Below are positions 17,237-26,791 of a DNA stretch of 64,000 nucleotides, in pieces. Location of the stretch: assembly GCA_046542995.1 (NCBI GenBank), contig JBKHAH010000003.1:1-64000 (forward strand). The letters are read 5' to 3'. Origin of the DNA: Perlabentimonas sp046542995 (GTDB lineage Bacteria; Bacteroidota; Bacteroidia; Bacteroidales; Tenuifilaceae). A program made the translations under genes and the position numbers. The notes beneath the pieces were generated by a model that searched no databases, was not told the origin of the DNA, and worked only from the letters and a program-made list of their open reading frames with translations. How positions within the stretch are numbered: the first letter of the stretch is position 1; each line of letters begins with the position of its first letter.

Positions 17237-18787
17237 ATGACTCAAGAAGATTTATTCAAAAAGCTTATAGCGCACTGTAAGGAGTATGGTTTTGTTTTTC
17301 AAAGTAGCGAAATTTACGATGGGCTTAGCGCTGTTTACGATTATGCACAAAATGGGGTTGAGCTAAAAAATAATATACGCCAGTACTGGTGGGACTCCAT
17401 GACTCGCCTTCATGATAATATCGTAGGGCTCGATTCGGCTATATTCATGCATCCAAAGGTGTGGGTAGCATCGGGGCACGTTGGCTCATTTAACGACCCA
17501 CTAATTGATAATAAGGACAGTAAAAAACGTTATCGTGCCGATGTGCTGATTGAAGACTGGGTGGCCAAGCAGGAGGAGAAGATTGCCAAGGAAGTGAGGA
17601 AGGCAAGAAAACGCTTTGGCGATGGCTTTGACGAGAAGATGTTTCTTCAAACGAATCAAAGGGTGCTTGAAGTTTCGGAGCGAATTAATACCGTAAACGA
17701 AAGGATGGTTAAGGCGCTTGAGGATAATAATTTGCCAGAGGTTAAAAAGATTATTGAGGATTGTGAAATAGCATGCCCCATATCTGGAACCAAGAACTGG
17801 ACGGATGTTCGGCAGTTTAATCTCATGTTCGAAACCAAGATGGGTTCCGTTAGTGATGATGCCAATAGTATCTACCTCAGACCCGAAACGGCACAAGGTA
17901 TTTTTGCAAACTACCTTAATGTGCAGAAAACGAGCCGTATGAAGCTCCCATTTGGCATTGCTCAGATTGGGAAGGCGTTCCGTAACGAGATTGTTGCCCG
18001 CCAGTTCATTTTCCGTATGAGGGAGTTTGAGCAGATGGAGATGCAATACTTTGTTCGCCCAGGTGAGGAGCAGAAGTGGTTCGAGTTCTGGAAGCAGAAA
18101 CGAATGAACTGGCACAAAGCGCTCGGACTGGGCGATGAAAATTATCGTTTTCATGAGCACGACAAGCTGGCCCATTACGCCAACGCAGCTTTCGATATTG
18201 AGTTTAAGTTTCCATTTGGATTTAAGGAGGTTGAGGGGATTCACTCACGTACTAACTTTGACCTTAGCCAGCATCAGGAGCATTCAGGCAAAAAGCTACA
18301 GTACTTCGACCCCGAAACCAAGGAGAGCTACGTACCATACGTGGTAGAGACATCCATTGGACTCGACCGTACCTTCCTGCTTGTACTTGCAGCGGCATAC
18401 ACCGAGGAAAAAATTACAAAGGATGATGGCACCGAGGATGAACGTATCGTTCTTCGTCTTCCACCTGCTCTCGCACCGGTTAAACTAGCAGTATTCCCCT
18501 TAATTAAGAAGGATGGACTGCCAGAGAAAGCTCGCCAGATAATGGACGACCTGAAGATTGATTTCAACTGCCAGTACGAGGAGAAGGATAGCATTGGCAA
18601 GCGCTACCGTAGGCACGATGCCATAGGTACACCCTTTTGCATAACCATTGACCATCAAACCATTGAGGATAACACCGTAACCATCCGCCATCGCGATACC
18701 ATGGAGCAGGAGAGGGTAGATGCTGGAGAACTCAGGGAGTTAATGGAGGAGAAGGTTAGCCTTAAGAAGTTGCTAAGGAATATTTAG
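17237..18787 (+). CDS. glyS: Glycyl-tRNA synthetase (single-chain class II)
   Basis: At 516 residues this is the single-subunit, alpha2-type glycyl-tRNA synthetase. It has the N-terminal SEIYDGLSAVYDYAQNG segment, motif 2 (FRNEIVARQFIFRMREFEQME) with the ATP-binding arginine loop, motif 3 (ETSIGLDRTFLL) and a C-terminal anticodon-binding domain of about 110 residues. An insertion rich in charged residues near 110-165 is usual for this type. It charges tRNA-Gly in the cytoplasm. Confidence 0.96.
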   Translation: MTQEDLFKKLIAHCKEYGFVFQSSEIYDGLSAVYDYAQNGVELKNNIRQYWWDSMTRLHDNIVGLDSAIFMHPKVWVASGHVGSFNDPLIDNKDSKKRYRADVLIEDWVAKQEEKIAKEVRKARKRFGDGFDEKMFLQTNQRVLEVSERINTVNERMVKALEDNNLPEVKKIIEDCEIACPISGTKNWTDVRQFNLMFETKMGSVSDDANSIYLRPETAQGIFANYLNVQKTSRMKLPFGIAQIGKAFRNEIVARQFIFRMREFEQMEMQYFVRPGEEQKWFEFWKQKRMNWHKALGLGDENYRFHEHDKLAHYANAAFDIEFKFPFGFKEVEGIHSRTNFDLSQHQEHSGKKLQYFDPETKESYVPYVVETSIGLDRTFLLVLAAAYTEEKITKDDGTEDERIVLRLPPALAPVKLAVFPLIKKDGLPEKARQIMDDLKIDFNCQYEEKDSIGKRYRRHDAIGTPFCITIDHQTIEDNTVTIRHRDTMEQERVDAGELRELMEEKVSLKKLLRNI

Positions 18788-18873
18788 CAGTCGTGTTAAG
18801 CAAAAATACGTGTAATTCAGGTATATTATCTTATATATCTTTACGTTGGGTTATACAATAAGTTTTACTGCAA

Positions 18874-19749
18874 ATGAGCAATATTCTAATTACAGGAGCT
18901 ACAGGCAATGTTGGTTTTGAAGTGATACGGCATTTGTACCAAATGGGTACCTCAAGCAGGATTGTAGCGGGTGTTAGAAATATAGAAAAGGCAAAAATGA
19001 CTTTTTCCGATTTCCCTGAGCTGGAATATGTTCAATTCGATTTTGAGGACTCAAGTACTTTTGACAACGCGTTAACGGGTATCGATAGAGTTTTTCTTTT
19101 AAGACCACCTCATATTTCAGATGCTGATAAATTTTTTAGACCCCTGATTTCAAAGATTAGGAATAATAGCATCAAAGAGATTGTTTTTTTATCCGTTCAG
19201 GGTGCAGAAAAAAGCAAAATAATACCTCATAACAAAATTGAGCGCCTCATAACAGAGTTTGGCCTTAACCATATTTTTATTCGCCCAAGTTACTTCATGC
19301 AAAACCTTACCACTACCCTTATTGGTGATATTAAAACCAAAAGAGAGATTGTTTTACCTTCGGGGCAGGCAAAATTTAACTGGATTGATATAGAAAACAT
19401 AGGAGAGGTTGGAGCAATTCTGCTTGAAAAATTTGGAAGTTATAAAAATCAAGCGTATGAAATAACAGGATTGGAAAATTTGAGTTTTGCTCAGGTAACC
19501 TCACTAATTAATAATGCAATTAAAAATCCAATTCGATATAAGAATGTTAACCCTTTAAAATTCTTTCTTATTAAAAAAAGGGAAGGAGTGAGCCACGGGT
19601 TGATCATTGTTATGACGCTACTTCACTTTTTGCCAAGATTTCAGAAGGAACCGAGAGTTTCAGGTTTTTACGAGCAGTTAACGGGGAACAAACCAACGGA
19701 CATAAAAACGTTCATTTATAAAGAGAAGAGCAAGTTTGAAATGCAGTAA
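18874..19749 (+). CDS. NmrA-like NAD(P)-binding reductase
   Basis: This 291-residue protein has a Rossmann fold of the atypical SDR/NmrA type, with ILITGATGNVGFEVIRHL at the N-terminus (GxxGxxG) and the family-like segment FLLRPPHISDADKF. There is no YxxxK catalytic pair in the usual place, which is common in NmrA-like proteins that sense or reduce quinones. It is a single gene downstream of glyS with an 86-base gap. Substrate unknown. Confidence 0.8.
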   Translation: MSNILITGATGNVGFEVIRHLYQMGTSSRIVAGVRNIEKAKMTFSDFPELEYVQFDFEDSSTFDNALTGIDRVFLLRPPHISDADKFFRPLISKIRNNSIKEIVFLSVQGAEKSKIIPHNKIERLITEFGLNHIFIRPSYFMQNLTTTLIGDIKTKREIVLPSGQAKFNWIDIENIGEVGAILLEKFGSYKNQAYEITGLENLSFAQVTSLINNAIKNPIRYKNVNPLKFFLIKKREGVSHGLIIVMTLLHFLPRFQKEPRVSGFYEQLTGNKPTDIKTFIYKEKSKFEMQ

Positions 19750-19891
19750 TGCTCGTTACCAAAACCCAATGTTCAGGGGTTGATGTTAGTCTCTAACTAT
19801 AACCTATCATTAAGGTCAACAAGAATTACAGTAATACGTCTCTTAGCTAATAGATAAAGAAAATGCCTAATCGTTAAACTAAAATTGTAAA

Positions 19892-21196
19892 GTGCGAAAA
19901 AAGGTGCTAATAATAACATACTACTGGCCTCCTGCCGGGGGCAGTGGTGTACAGCGATGGCTAAAGTTTGCAAAGCACCTTCGCAGTTTTGGGTGGGAAC
20001 CTATAGTTTACACTGCAAAAAATCCTGAAGCACCAGTTATTGATAATTCGCTTGAAAAGGATGTGCCGGAGGGCATAACAGTTATCAAGACCAAAGTGCT
20101 TGAGCCATATAGGCTATTCCGTTTTTTTACACGGAGTAGTTCAAATATGGGAGCGGGCTTCGCTTCATCCGATGGCAAAAGAACCAGCTGGCTGCATAAG
20201 CTATCCGTTTGGATTAGGGGGAACGTCTTTATCCCCGACGCCCGTATGCTCTGGATAAAACCGTCAATTCGTGCCCTAAGCACTTACCTTAAAAAGAATA
20301 AGGTTGATATGATTGTTTCTACGGGTCCACCACACAGTACCCACCTTATCGCACTTGGTTTAAAGCGGAAGTTTGATGTTTCCTGGATTGCAGATTTTCG
20401 TGACCCATGGACCAATATTGATTACTCTAACGACCTGATGCTCACGAAACGCTCAAAAAACAAGCATCAGAAGTTGGAGGAGAAGGTCATTAAAACTGCC
20501 GATAAAATTATTGTTGTATCACCACAAATGAAGGAGGAGTTTAAGCACCACAGGGAATTTGGCATACATATAATTACAAATGGTTTCGATGAGGATGATT
20601 TTCAGCAATCAACCAAAAGATTGGATGACGCTTTTACCGTTACCCATGTTGGCTCATTGCCCCCCAATAGAAACAGCTCGGCCCTTTGGAAGGTGCTTTC
20701 AAATTTGGTTGAAACGGATTACAACTTTGCCTCTAAGCTATCTGTTCAGTTTGTAGGAAAAGTCGATTCTTCAATCATAAAAGAAATAGAAAACCATAGG
20801 CTAAAAAAGCACTGCAAGTTTCATGGTTATTTGCAGCATGAGAAAGGCGTTGAGATTATGCAGCGCTCTCAGGTGCTTCTATTGTTGGTAAACCAAAGCC
20901 CCAATGCGAAAGGTATTTTAACGGGCAAGGTCTTTGAGTATTTGGCTGCAAAACGCCCGATACTTGCTCTGGGACCTGAGGGTGGTGACGTGGAGAACCT
21001 TATCCTGGAAACCCAAGCCGGGGTTTTTGCACAGTTCAATAATGAGCAGGATATTAAATCTAAAGTAAACTGGCTTTGGAAAGAGTATGAAAACGGTTAC
21101 CCTTCGCTTTCTCCATCCAATTATCAAAGATACTCCAGAAAAAACCTAACCCATAGCTTAGTCCAGCTTATGGATGCTATGACAAAAAGAGGTTAG
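19892..21196 (+). CDS. GT4-type glycosyltransferase
   Basis: This starts at a GTG, the only start after an in-frame stop at 19880 that keeps the conserved N-terminus. The 434-residue protein has a GT-B fold: an N-terminal acceptor domain opening with ITYYWPPAGGSGVQRW, typical of Bacteroidota GT4 proteins, the mid-protein segments STGPPHSTHL and ADFRDPW, and a C-terminal nucleotide-sugar domain with GKVFEYLAAKRPILALG. It probably extends a surface polysaccharide. The UDP-GlcNAc 2-epimerase follows after 46 bases and may supply ManNAc-derived donors. Confidence 0.88.
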   Translation: MRKKVLIITYYWPPAGGSGVQRWLKFAKHLRSFGWEPIVYTAKNPEAPVIDNSLEKDVPEGITVIKTKVLEPYRLFRFFTRSSSNMGAGFASSDGKRTSWLHKLSVWIRGNVFIPDARMLWIKPSIRALSTYLKKNKVDMIVSTGPPHSTHLIALGLKRKFDVSWIADFRDPWTNIDYSNDLMLTKRSKNKHQKLEEKVIKTADKIIVVSPQMKEEFKHHREFGIHIITNGFDEDDFQQSTKRLDDAFTVTHVGSLPPNRNSSALWKVLSNLVETDYNFASKLSVQFVGKVDSSIIKEIENHRLKKHCKFHGYLQHEKGVEIMQRSQVLLLLVNQSPNAKGILTGKVFEYLAAKRPILALGPEGGDVENLILETQAGVFAQFNNEQDIKSKVNWLWKEYENGYPSLSPSNYQRYSRKNLTHSLVQLMDAMTKRG

Positions 21197-21242
21197 TCGC
21201 ATACATCATATTTCGCTATCTTTACAGCAAACTATTAATTAT

Positions 21243-22316
21243 ATGAAGATACTTACCGTAGTAGGAGCTAGGCCACAGTTTATTAAGGCAGCAACCGTTA
21301 GTCGTCAGTTAAAAAAGGTGGGTATAAAGGAGGCGATTCTTCATACGGGTCAGCATTTTGACCATAACATGTCGCAGGTGTTTTTTGAGGAGATGGAGAT
21401 TCCAACGCCCGACTATAATCTTAATATTCATGGGCTCAACCATGGTGCCATGACGGGTCGTATGCTCGAAGGCATTGAGAGGATATTACTAAAAGATAAA
21501 CCAAACCTGATGATGGTTTATGGCGATACAAACTCAACGCTGGCGGGAGCCCTCGCAGCTCAAAAGCTCCATATCCCTGTAGCACACGTTGAGGCGGGAC
21601 TTAGATCATACAACATGAGCATGCCCGAGGAGACCAACAGAATACTAACCGATAGAATTTCCAATTACCTTTTTTGCCCAACCCAAACAGCGGTAAACAA
21701 TCTAAACAAGGAGGGCTTTAGCAGCTTCAATTGCACCATTGAAAACTCAGGCGATGTAATGCTTGATGCAGCCTTATTTTATGGAGAACGCTCATCAAAA
21801 AAATCAACAGCTATAAAAAATCATGGCTTAGATTCAGATTTTGTGCTGGCAACCGTTCATCGTCAGGAAAATACTGATAACCCGGACCGGCTAAAAAGCA
21901 TAGTTGAGTCATTCAATACCATTAACCAAGATGTTAAAGTGGTTGTTCCGCTACACCCACGCACAAGTAAGAAAATAAGTGAGCTAAAATTAAAGGTTGA
22001 TTTTTTAACCATTCCTCCGGTTGGGTACTTTGATATGGTTGAACTATTGAAGAGTTGTACTGTAGTTATGACTGATAGTGGAGGTTTACAGAAGGAGGCC
22101 TTCTTTTTTAAAAAAAGTTGTATAACTTTACGGCAGGAAACTGAATGGACCGAACTTGTTGACGGGGGGTACAACTATCTTGCAGGAAACCAGCAGGATG
22201 AAGTTATTAGTAGTTTTAGAAAAGCGCTGAAACAAACCCCAGATTTTTCAAAGCAACTATATGGAAGTGGCAATGCTGCAACCAAGATTGTAAATACCTT
22301 AAGGACTTTACCCTAA
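21243..22316 (+). CDS. wecB: UDP-N-acetylglucosamine 2-epimerase (non-hydrolysing)
   Basis: This 357-residue protein shows the full set of WecB motifs: GARPQFIKAA at the N-terminus, HTGQHFDHNMS, VYGDTNSTLAGALAA, HVEAGLRSYNMSMPEETNR, TVHRQENTDN, DSGGLQKEAFF and LRQETEWTELVD. It interconverts UDP-GlcNAc and UDP-ManNAc in the cytoplasm for surface glycans. The conserved Asp, two Glu and His of the active site are all present. It is likely cotranscribed with the upstream glycosyltransferase. Confidence 0.94.
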   Translation: MKILTVVGARPQFIKAATVSRQLKKVGIKEAILHTGQHFDHNMSQVFFEEMEIPTPDYNLNIHGLNHGAMTGRMLEGIERILLKDKPNLMMVYGDTNSTLAGALAAQKLHIPVAHVEAGLRSYNMSMPEETNRILTDRISNYLFCPTQTAVNNLNKEGFSSFNCTIENSGDVMLDAALFYGERSSKKSTAIKNHGLDSDFVLATVHRQENTDNPDRLKSIVESFNTINQDVKVVVPLHPRTSKKISELKLKVDFLTIPPVGYFDMVELLKSCTVVMTDSGGLQKEAFFFKKSCITLRQETEWTELVDGGYNYLAGNQQDEVISSFRKALKQTPDFSKQLYGSGNAATKIVNTLRTLP

Positions 22317-22356
22317 AACCATTAAGCCTCTTTTTTAGTATTTTAAAAAAGAATTG

Positions 22357-22950
22357 ATGATTAGACTATTCCCTGATGAGAAGTGGAGTGTGCTGCCATT
22401 TAAGGGCAACAGCGGATTAAACTATGCCGTTTCAAATTACGGTAGGGTTGCTAGTTTTAGCAAATCAATTACCGAAGGTAGGCTCGTGGGTGGCACTTCA
22501 AAAAAAGGTTATAGATACCTGAAGCTATTTAAAATAATTGATGGGAAGAGGCTGTCGTACACCTACTATGTGCATAGGCTGGTTGCCCAGTATTTCGTTC
22601 CCAAAAGAGAAGAAGGACAGGATTTTGTTATTCATCTTAACTATAAGAAGGACGATAACCGCCACATCAACATAAAGTGGGCTACAAGAGAAGAGGTTGA
22701 GGAGCATCACAGCAAAAATCCTAGGGTTATAGCCGACCGGAAACGCCTTCAACAGCACAATAAGTTGCACAATTATAAATTAACCGATGAAAAGGTAAAA
22801 ATACTTAAACGTAAACTTTTTGACCCCAATAGGAAAACTAGGTTAAAGATGCTGGCCCGCCAGTTTGGAGTAAGCGAAATGCAGCTTCATCGTATTAAAA
22901 CGGGTGAGAACTGGGGGCATGTGAAAATTGATAAAATTAAACATTGTTAA
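22357..22950 (+). CDS. NUMOD4/HNH-like protein with degenerate nuclease motif
   Basis: The ATG at 22357 is preferred over a TTG three bases earlier. The 197-residue protein starts with a NUMOD4-type segment (WSVLPFKGNSGLNYAVSNYGRV), then an HNH-like core with YYVHRLVAQYFVP and IHLNYKKDDNRHINIKWAT, and ends with a helix-turn-helix-like stretch (LARQFGVSEMQLHRIKTG). In active relatives the core usually reads NHxDGNKxNN; here the Asn before His is Ile and the Asp is Asn, so nuclease activity is doubtful. No intron or intein is seen nearby. It sits 37 bases after wecB. Confidence 0.7.
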   Translation: MIRLFPDEKWSVLPFKGNSGLNYAVSNYGRVASFSKSITEGRLVGGTSKKGYRYLKLFKIIDGKRLSYTYYVHRLVAQYFVPKREEGQDFVIHLNYKKDDNRHINIKWATREEVEEHHSKNPRVIADRKRLQQHNKLHNYKLTDEKVKILKRKLFDPNRKTRLKMLARQFGVSEMQLHRIKTGENWGHVKIDKIKHC

Positions 22951-23012
22951 TGGACCCCAAAAGCCCTCATTTTGTTTAAATATCTACAAAACCAATTAAA
23001 GTTATTCTTTTA

Positions 23013-24539
23013 ATGGAGATACTATTTCTACTTGCAGCATACCTATTCGGACTTGGAGCACAAACACTTAAATTACCTCCTCTGGTTGGTTATTTATCTG
23101 CTGGGTTTTTACTTGCAGCATTCGGGATAGAAACAACTGAAAATCTCAATACCATTGCCAACCTGGGCGTAGTTATAATGCTCTTTACCGTTGGATTAAA
23201 AATCCGTTTCCGTAATATATTTGTAAAGGAAATTGTTGGCACAGGATTTATATACACCTTCCTAACCACGTTGCTTTTTGCTGGAGTAGGGTATCTTATA
23301 GGTTATGGGTTGCTTGGGTCTATGTATGTTGGGCTAATGCTCAGTTTTTCGAGTACCGTATTCACCGCAAAAATCCTTGACGATTATGACGACCTTGGTG
23401 CTTACTATGGACGTATTGCAATAGGTATTTTAATTATTCAAGATATAGTTGCAGTTACTGTCCTTGGATTTACCGGGTTAGAGGAACCATCCATTTGGGC
23501 TATTACATTGCTGGGTTTGCCCATACTTATTCCTTTGCTTCAAAAATTGTTGAACAGAACAGGGCACGGTGAACTTATGCTGGTTCTTGGTATTGCATTA
23601 GCTTTATCGGGAGCATGGTTGTTTCAGTATTTTGGCATGAGCGATAAGCTGGGGGCGCTTGTAGTAGGCATCTTAATATCAAATAATAAGAAGGGAGAGG
23701 AGCTTGGTAAAACTTTGTGGGGCCTAAAGGAGGCTTTTCTTGTAGCCTTCTTTCTGAACATCGGACTTATGGGAGTTCCTAATGGAGAGGACTTTCTACT
23801 GGTCGGGTTATTCCTATTGCTATTGCCCCTTAAAGGGTTTGCCTATTTCTTTTTATTAAAACTTTTTGGATTGAGAAATAGGACCGCATTCTGGAGTAGC
23901 TCCGTTTTATTCTGTTATAGTGAATTTGGTCTGATTGCCGGAGCCGGTGCAGTTTCAGCAGGCTTAATTAATGAAAGTGTACTGGCTATGATGGGACTGT
24001 TAGTAACAATTTCGTTCGTATTATTGGGGATTTTGCAAAAGTGGATGTCCGATATTTACGATAGGTTCTTCTCTTTCCTTGATTTGATGCAACCAGCTGC
24101 AAAAACTCCAGACCACCTCCCCTTATGTATCGGAAGTTCAAAATTCCTGGTGGTTGGAATGGGCGTTTGTGGTACTTCAACCTACGATTATCTAAAGGGG
24201 AAAAAAGTAAGGGTGTTGGGTATTGATTCTGATCCCAACGTTATTCTTGAACACAGAGAGCAAGGGCGGAGGGTAATTTATGGCAATGCTATTGATAAAG
24301 CTTTTTGGCAAAGATGTAATTTGGATCAGGTACTAGGCATTAGTGTTTGTTTGCCAGTTATGGATGAGAAAGTTACTGTAATTAAAAAGCTCAGAAAGTT
24401 AGGATACAAAAATAAAATAGATACCTATTGTGACTATGATGACGAAGCTAAAATCTTAAAGGATGCTGGAGCGTCCGAGTTGGTTTCTCCTCGCAAGCTA
24501 ACAGGTGAAAGTTTGGGGCATATTATAAACCAGGAGTAG
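23013..24539 (+). CDS. CPA2-family cation/proton antiporter with RCK domain
   Basis: This 508-residue protein has a Kef-type transporter domain: some 11-12 hydrophobic helices over residues 1-350 with the LSFSSTVFTAKIL segment and the GILIIQDIVAV motif. A cytoplasmic TrkA-N/RCK domain follows at about 370-500, with the nucleotide-binding VVGMGVCGTSTYDYL and an aspartate-ended strand (LGIDSD). It probably exchanges K+ or Na+ for protons under NAD(H)-linked control. No C-terminal TrkA-C domain is present. No accessory KefG-type gene is adjacent. Confidence 0.88.
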   Translation: MEILFLLAAYLFGLGAQTLKLPPLVGYLSAGFLLAAFGIETTENLNTIANLGVVIMLFTVGLKIRFRNIFVKEIVGTGFIYTFLTTLLFAGVGYLIGYGLLGSMYVGLMLSFSSTVFTAKILDDYDDLGAYYGRIAIGILIIQDIVAVTVLGFTGLEEPSIWAITLLGLPILIPLLQKLLNRTGHGELMLVLGIALALSGAWLFQYFGMSDKLGALVVGILISNNKKGEELGKTLWGLKEAFLVAFFLNIGLMGVPNGEDFLLVGLFLLLLPLKGFAYFFLLKLFGLRNRTAFWSSSVLFCYSEFGLIAGAGAVSAGLINESVLAMMGLLVTISFVLLGILQKWMSDIYDRFFSFLDLMQPAAKTPDHLPLCIGSSKFLVVGMGVCGTSTYDYLKGKKVRVLGIDSDPNVILEHREQGRRVIYGNAIDKAFWQRCNLDQVLGISVCLPVMDEKVTVIKKLRKLGYKNKIDTYCDYDDEAKILKDAGASELVSPRKLTGESLGHIINQE

Positions 24540-24555
24540 AGGTTTATGTTGCAAA

Positions 24556-24587
24556 AAGCAACGCTACTTGAATGTCTAGCGTTGCTT
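24556..24587 (-). terminator. Hairpin terminator for kbl
   Basis: Arms AAGCAACGCTA (24556-24566) and TAGCGTTGCTT (24577-24587) pair perfectly with a 10-base loop. On the minus strand the stem runs into a T run, fitting a Rho-independent terminator 24 bases past the kbl stop; it may also stop the plus-strand antiporter transcript. Confidence 0.75.
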
Positions 24588-24610
24588 CCTAATCGAAATG
24601 ATATGTTTAT

Positions 24611-25801
24611 TTAAGAAATTACCTTGAACTCCTTCCCAATCTTCTTGAAAGCCTCAATGCATTGATCAAGGTCCTCTTTTGAGTGAGCCGCAGAGATTTG
24701 AACCCTTATTCTTGCCTGTTCTTTAGGAACTACCGGGTAATAGAATCCAATTACATAAATTCCTTCATCTAAGAGTTTTGCTGCCATATCCTGCGATAGC
24801 TTTGCGTCGTAAAGCATTACTGCAACAATGGCGCTTTGAGTTGGTTTAATGTCAAATCCTGCCTCTTTCATGGCATTCATAAAGTACTGGGTGTTATCCG
24901 AGAGCTTATCGTGCAGCTCGTTACTCTGTTCAAGCATGCTAAATGCTTCAATTCCTGCTCCAACAATGGCAGGTGGCATTGAGTTTGAGAAAAGGTAGGG
25001 TCTTGATCGCTGGCGAAGCATGTCAATTATCTCTTTACGACCTGTGGTAAAACCACCGCAACCACCACCAAAAGCCTTGCCCAGAGTACCTGTAATAATA
25101 TCGGCTTTGCCTTTTATGTTGAACAGTTCTGTTACGCCCCTGCCGGTTTCTCCTACTACACCAGCCGAGTGGCTCTCATCAATCATTACCATGGCTTCGT
25201 ATTTTTCTGCCAGCTCAGCAATCTTGTCCATTGGTGCAACATTGCCATCCATCGAGAAAACCCCATCGGTTACAATAACCCTGAAGCGTTGTGCTTGCGC
25301 TAGCTTTAGTTGCTCCTCAAGGTCTTCCATGTCAGCATTCTTGTAGCGGTAACGCTGAGCTTTGCAAAGCCTAACCCCATCAATAATTGAGGCATGATTT
25401 AGCGCATCGGATATTATGGCGTCATCCTCAGTTAAAATTGGCTCAAAAACCCCGCCATTGGCATCAAATGCGGCTATGTAAAGAATTGTATCCTCAGTTC
25501 CAAAGTAATTGGATATTTTTTCTTCCAGCTGCTTGTGAATATCCTGCGTTCCGCAGATAAATCGAACCGACGACATACCAAAACCATGCGAGTCCATGGT
25601 ATCTTTTGCTGCCTTTACTAAATTAGGGTGATTTGAAAGACCAAGGTAGTTGTTTGCGCAAAAGTTTAGAACCTCCTGCCCTGTGCTAACCCTAATTTTT
25701 GCCTGCTGTGCAGAGGTGATTATTCGCTCTTCCTTAAAAAGGCCTGCTTCTTTAATCGATTTTAGCTCAGTGGCCAAATGCTCCTTAATTTTTCCGTACA
25801 T
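24611..25801 (-). CDS. kbl: Glycine C-acetyltransferase (2-amino-3-ketobutyrate CoA ligase)
   Basis: Starting at the ATG at 25801 gives 396 residues, the normal length for Kbl; the longer frame upstream adds a non-conserved tail. It is an alpha-oxoamine synthase with PLP fold. Visible are NFCANNYLGLSNHP, the GFGMSSVRFICGTQ segment, DESHSAG for PLP ring binding, and GTLGKAFGG with the Schiff-base lysine. It converts 2-amino-3-ketobutyrate and CoA to glycine and acetyl-CoA, usually with threonine dehydrogenase, which is not adjacent here. Related family members (BioF, serine palmitoyltransferase) are less likely given length and motif match. Confidence 0.92.
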   Translation of the reverse strand: MYGKIKEHLATELKSIKEAGLFKEERIITSAQQAKIRVSTGQEVLNFCANNYLGLSNHPNLVKAAKDTMDSHGFGMSSVRFICGTQDIHKQLEEKISNYFGTEDTILYIAAFDANGGVFEPILTEDDAIISDALNHASIIDGVRLCKAQRYRYKNADMEDLEEQLKLAQAQRFRVIVTDGVFSMDGNVAPMDKIAELAEKYEAMVMIDESHSAGVVGETGRGVTELFNIKGKADIITGTLGKAFGGGCGGFTTGRKEIIDMLRQRSRPYLFSNSMPPAIVGAGIEAFSMLEQSNELHDKLSDNTQYFMNAMKEAGFDIKPTQSAIVAVMLYDAKLSQDMAAKLLDEGIYVIGFYYPVVPKEQARIRVQISAAHSKEDLDQCIEAFKKIGKEFKVIS

Positions 25802-25835
25802 ATTGTTATTTTTTGATTTTTTATATTCCCTGATA

Positions 25836-25843
25836 CAAAGGTA
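25836..25843 (-). promoter_or_regulatory. -7 promoter-like box for kbl
   Basis: TACCTTTG on the minus strand fits TAnnTTTG, about 34 bases before the kbl ATG at 25801. It lies inside the longer reading frame, which supports the downstream start. Confidence 0.4.
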
Positions 25844-26056
25844 AAGTAATTTTTTTATTTGCATCACATGCTTTTAAAAAGGAGAACGGGCGCACTATGC
25901 ACCCCATTTTAAACCATTCGCATGTTAATGAAGTGAATGCCAGATAAAAAAAGTTGAAAAATTAATTGCGAATAGTATTGTTTTGTTAAACCAGTTTTAT
26001 ATATTCGCACTTTATCAACAGTTAATTAACTTTCTGCCACCGTAAAATTATTTATA

Positions 26057-26791
26057 ATGCCCTATCGACGATTACCAAATACGGATAGCGCACGATTGAG
26101 AGCGCTAAAATCAGCAGCAAAAAAGGGGAGGGATTTGCCCCCATTCAAAATGGCATTCTCGCAAAGCACCTTTGCAAAGGTTGAACTGTTTATTAACGGG
26201 TACGAGAAAGCAATGGCTAATCACAAGGCTGCCTACGGTAAGCAGGTTGAACGCAATAAGAGCTATCAGGCTGCTGCAAAAAAGGCCAGGCTTTATCTCT
26301 CCCATTTCATTCAGGTTCTGAATATGGCCATTTCAAGGGGAGAACTGCCAGAAAAGGTAAGGTCCCTTTACGGGATGGATATCGACGAGAAAAAATTACC
26401 AAACCTACATTCTGATAAGGACCTTCTTGAATGGGGTAAGAAAATTATTCAGGGCGAATCCGACAGAACAAGCAAAGGTCAGCCACCAATAACCAACCCA
26501 ACCATTGCTGTTGTTAAGGTAAGGTATGAGAATTTTGTTGATGCTTATAACCATCAGCGCATATTGCAGCAGAATACGCAACGTAGTCAAGCAGAGCTTG
26601 AAAAGCTAAGAAAAGAGGCCAATCAGATTATTCTGAATATCTGGAATGAGGTGGAAGACACATATAAGGATATGCCCGACCACGAGCGACGAGAGAATGC
26701 TCAGGAGTATGGCGTTGTGTATGTTTACAGAAAGAATGAGCTTAAAGGCCTTCAGATGCTTGAGCGGGGTCTGGTAGATCTTGATGTGTAG
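26057..26791 (+). CDS. Unknown protein, helical
   Basis: I do not recognise this 244-residue protein. It has no signal peptide or membrane helix, is rich in Lys, Arg, Glu and Gln, and looks mainly helical. A proline- and arginine-rich start (MPYRRLPNTD) is followed by helical segments at about 50-100 and a Gln/Glu-rich stretch near 172-190 that could form a short coiled coil. The last 50 bases overlap the 3' end of the convergent CPBP protease gene. Codon use does not stand out from its neighbours. A cytoplasmic structural or nucleic-acid-associated role is possible but unproven. Confidence 0.75.
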   Translation: MPYRRLPNTDSARLRALKSAAKKGRDLPPFKMAFSQSTFAKVELFINGYEKAMANHKAAYGKQVERNKSYQAAAKKARLYLSHFIQVLNMAISRGELPEKVRSLYGMDIDEKKLPNLHSDKDLLEWGKKIIQGESDRTSKGQPPITNPTIAVVKVRYENFVDAYNHQRILQQNTQRSQAELEKLRKEANQIILNIWNEVEDTYKDMPDHERRENAQEYGVVYVYRKNELKGLQMLERGLVDLDV

